A stretch of DNA of 8,595 bases from positions 1-8,595 of the forward strand of contig JAMDDG010000456.1 in the NCBI GenBank assembly GCA_023488865.1, written 5' to 3'. The stretch comes from Bacteroidota bacterium. GTDB lineage: Bacteria > Bacteroidota > Bacteroidia > Bacteroidales > Prolixibacteraceae. Shown here piece by piece: positions 6,857 to 8,595 of the stretch. Every line of letters begins with the position of its first letter. The stretch's first letter is position 1. The notes under the pieces are model-generated. The model was given only the letters and a program-made list of their open reading frames with translations. It searched no databases and had not been told where the DNA came from. Position numbers and translations under genes: made by a program.

Positions 6857-8595
6857 ATGCCTTTATACGAATACAAAAAAAATGCAGAAAACTGCATCCG
6901 GCTTCCGAAAACCATGTCGGAAAATATTATCTGCGGAAGCAATGAGGTACTGAAATCTATGGCAGGCAAAATAGCTGATGCCGGTAACGGGCTGGTTCTT
7001 TTTGACGGTTGGTACGGCGTGGATTGGGATAAGATCATCACGGGAATAAAAGCTGAATTACCTGATGTCCGGTTTACCAACGCGGCTACCCTTTTTAAAC
7101 CGGTTGAAATAATAGATGATTATCGCAAGCCATCCCTGACTGATGATCCAAGTTTTGGCTGGGTCAATGATCAGGGCATCCTGGAAGACATCATGGATGA
7201 AGAAAAGATTGCCTCGTTCAGGCAGATGGTTTTAAACGAAAACGGAACGGTTGTCCTCTATGGCCCGGGATCAGCGATCAAATCCCTTGCTTCCCAGGCA
7301 AAATTAGTCTTCTACTTCGATTTTACCATGCAGCCCCTCCTCTGGCAGCTATGGGACGGGAAACTTGTTCCCTTTGGATGCACTAAACCCGAAAAAGATT
7401 ATAACTGGAAAAAATATTACTACAACGATTTCTATCTTCTCCTTCGTCAGAAAAAGTATGTTTTCGGCAGGATGGATTTCTACGTGGAATATGTTGACAG
7501 CTCAAATCCAAAACTCATTGATGCCAACACCTATAACTACATGATTGATGAGTTGGTAAAACAACCGGTCAAGCAGGTTAAGATTACCCAACCCGGTCCC
7601 TGGGGGGCATACAGGTACAAAGATTTATGGGAGATTGAGGGCCTGGAGTGCAATGCATGGAATGAACTGGCGGGTATCGAATTAAGTGTACTGATCGACT
7701 GGGGGGGAGAACACCTGCTCAATATCCCCGCGCAAAATTTTATGCAACGCCCTGTCCAGATGGTCGGGGAATATGTACACAAAACCTATCCGGGCCTGAT
7801 GCCGTTACAGGTATGGCTGGATGACGGATATTTTCCTGAACCTGTATCTTTTGAACGTTCAAGTATGCCGATACACGACCACCCGGGCACCCAGTATGTG
7901 AAAAGGCATTTTAATGAACCGCTCGGACGGTATGAAACCTATTATATCGTTGAATCATACAAGGGGTCTTCCACATGGATGGGGTATAAAGAGGGCGCCG
8001 ACCTTGAAGAGTGGGAAAGGTTATGCCGGGAATCAGAAAACAAAAAAGAGATTCCCAACTGGCAGGACTTTATCTGCCGCTGGGATACCAACGTGGGTGA
8101 CCTCTTCCTGATACCGCCGGGCACAACCCATGGACATGGGGGAAATCAAATGATCCTGGAGATGGACACGGGGCCATCAGTCGCCGGAACGGAGTATTCA
8201 TTCTTTACTTTCGATTTTGCCCGGAACACTTGGGACGATGTAAAAAAAGAGATGACTGCGCCTCCCATGCGGATGCACCTCGAACACTCGTTTGACAACA
8301 ATAAATTTATCAGGGAAACGCGGGTCAGAAATACCCATCGGGCCCGCCCGGTTACAATGGATGGCAATGGAAAATTCCGGAAAGATCGATACACTACAAT
8401 TTCTGAAATGCCGTTCCATATTGAGCGTATCTTTTTTGAACACCAGGCCGAAAATGACACGGAGGGAAAATACATGCAAATAGTGACCCTGACTGAAGGA
8501 AAACAGGTAACGATCCGCTCCATTGAAAATCCTGAATATTCGACAACAATCGAACGGTTGCAGGCCTGTATTATTCCTGCAGGTTTTGGAAAACA
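6857..8595 (+). CDS. Class I mannose-6-phosphate isomerase-like protein with N-terminal extension, 3' end cut
   Basis: Open from ATG 6857 to the window edge (579 codons plus two bases), no stop reached; probably only a short tail is missing. No signal peptide, so cytoplasmic. The isomerase part starts near residue 285 ('LLNIPAQNF..RPVQMVGEYV', 'MPLQVWLDDG'). It has likely metal ligands in 'IHDHPGTQY' (H340/H342), 'GRYETYYIVE' (E360) and 'IPPGTTHGHG' (H425), matching the family's QVHP, TExWY and IPxGTxHA segments, followed by a C-terminal cupin-like part. The expected reaction is mannose-6-phosphate to fructose-6-phosphate, fitting two mannosidases upstream. Residues 1 to ~250 are an extra domain not found in short ManA proteins: 'GLVLFDGWYGVDWDK' (46-59) and 'VVLYGPGSA' (132-140) recall a P-loop kinase fold whose Walker A has lost its GKS/T. 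The start lies 29 bp after the GH38 stop behind TAAAAATTTAAATTATT. An A8 run follows at codons 6-9, but the frame after it is intact. Confidence 0.85.
   Translation, partial: MPLYEYKKNAENCIRLPKTMSENIICGSNEVLKSMAGKIADAGNGLVLFDGWYGVDWDKIITGIKAELPDVRFTNAATLFKPVEIIDDYRKPSLTDDPSFGWVNDQGILEDIMDEEKIASFRQMVLNENGTVVLYGPGSAIKSLASQAKLVFYFDFTMQPLLWQLWDGKLVPFGCTKPEKDYNWKKYYYNDFYLLLRQKKYVFGRMDFYVEYVDSSNPKLIDANTYNYMIDELVKQPVKQVKITQPGPWGAYRYKDLWEIEGLECNAWNELAGIELSVLIDWGGEHLLNIPAQNFMQRPVQMVGEYVHKTYPGLMPLQVWLDDGYFPEPVSFERSSMPIHDHPGTQYVKRHFNEPLGRYETYYIVESYKGSSTWMGYKEGADLEEWERLCRESENKKEIPNWQDFICRWDTNVGDLFLIPPGTTHGHGGNQMILEMDTGPSVAGTEYSFFTFDFARNTWDDVKKEMTAPPMRMHLEHSFDNNKFIRETRVRNTHRARPVTMDGNGKFRKDRYTTISEMPFHIERIFFEHQAENDTEGKYMQIVTLTEGKQVTIRSIENPEYSTTIERLQACIIPAGFGK

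Noticed and set aside
6757..6945. 62-codon + strand frame spanning the GH38/isomerase junction, including an ATG at 6829
   Set aside because: It overlaps the end of GH38 and the start of the isomerase in a different frame; the peptide has no features. An earlier start for the isomerase through a slip on the A8 run near 6874 was considered, but the ATG at 6857 gives a normal start and spacing.
8146..8523. 125-codon minus-strand frame near the window end
   Set aside because: It is opposite the isomerase gene, whose + strand frame carries clear metal-binding motifs just before it; no motif supports the minus strand.

Overview
The window looks like part of a glycan-utilisation locus from a member of the Bacteroidota. 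The reasons are the gene content (a sulfatase, GH92 and GH38 alpha-mannosidases, an export-tagged lipoprotein enzyme), the A/T-rich stretches before the starts with no spaced Shine-Dalgarno sequence, and a moderate-GC, lysine/asparagine-rich coding style. A marine or soil Bacteroidales/Marinilabiliales-type anaerobe would fit, but the genus cannot be fixed from sequence reading alone. All genes are on the + strand and tightly spaced (39, 17, 235 and 29 bp gaps), so this is probably one operon or two successive ones.

Layout: (1) 1-380, the C-terminal end of a sulfatase whose catalytic half lies upstream of the window. (2) 420-2648, a complete lipoprotein GH92 exo-alpha-mannosidase with a divergent N-terminus. 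(3) 2666-3904, a complete cytoplasmic transaldolase-family protein of 412 residues. (4) 3905-4139, a 235-bp intergenic stretch with a weak hairpin and two decayed copies of a short leader-coding sequence that resembles the start of a SusC/TonB-dependent receptor gene. (5) 4140-6827, a complete exported GH38 alpha-mannosidase. (6) 6857 to the window end, a class I mannose-6-phosphate-isomerase-like protein with a roughly 250-residue N-terminal extension, cut by the window edge.

Working together (inference): the sulfatase would desulfate the glycan, GH92 and GH38 would release mannose from alpha-mannoside chains (N-glycan, alpha-mannan or sulfated mannan) at the cell surface and in the periplasm, and mannose, once phosphorylated, would be turned into fructose-6-phosphate by the isomerase, with the transaldolase-like enzyme acting on fructose-6-phosphate or a related sugar phosphate. 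No mannose kinase, SusC/SusD pair, transporter or regulator is intact in the window.

The points most worth a second look are the twin leader relics in the 235-bp gap, the degenerate P-loop-like N-terminal domain of the isomerase, and the transaldolase-like protein, which keeps the Schiff-base lysine and most catalytic positions but has an active-site Ser-to-Asn change and an unusual C-terminal part. I see no tRNA, rRNA, CRISPR array, insertion sequence or phage feature.
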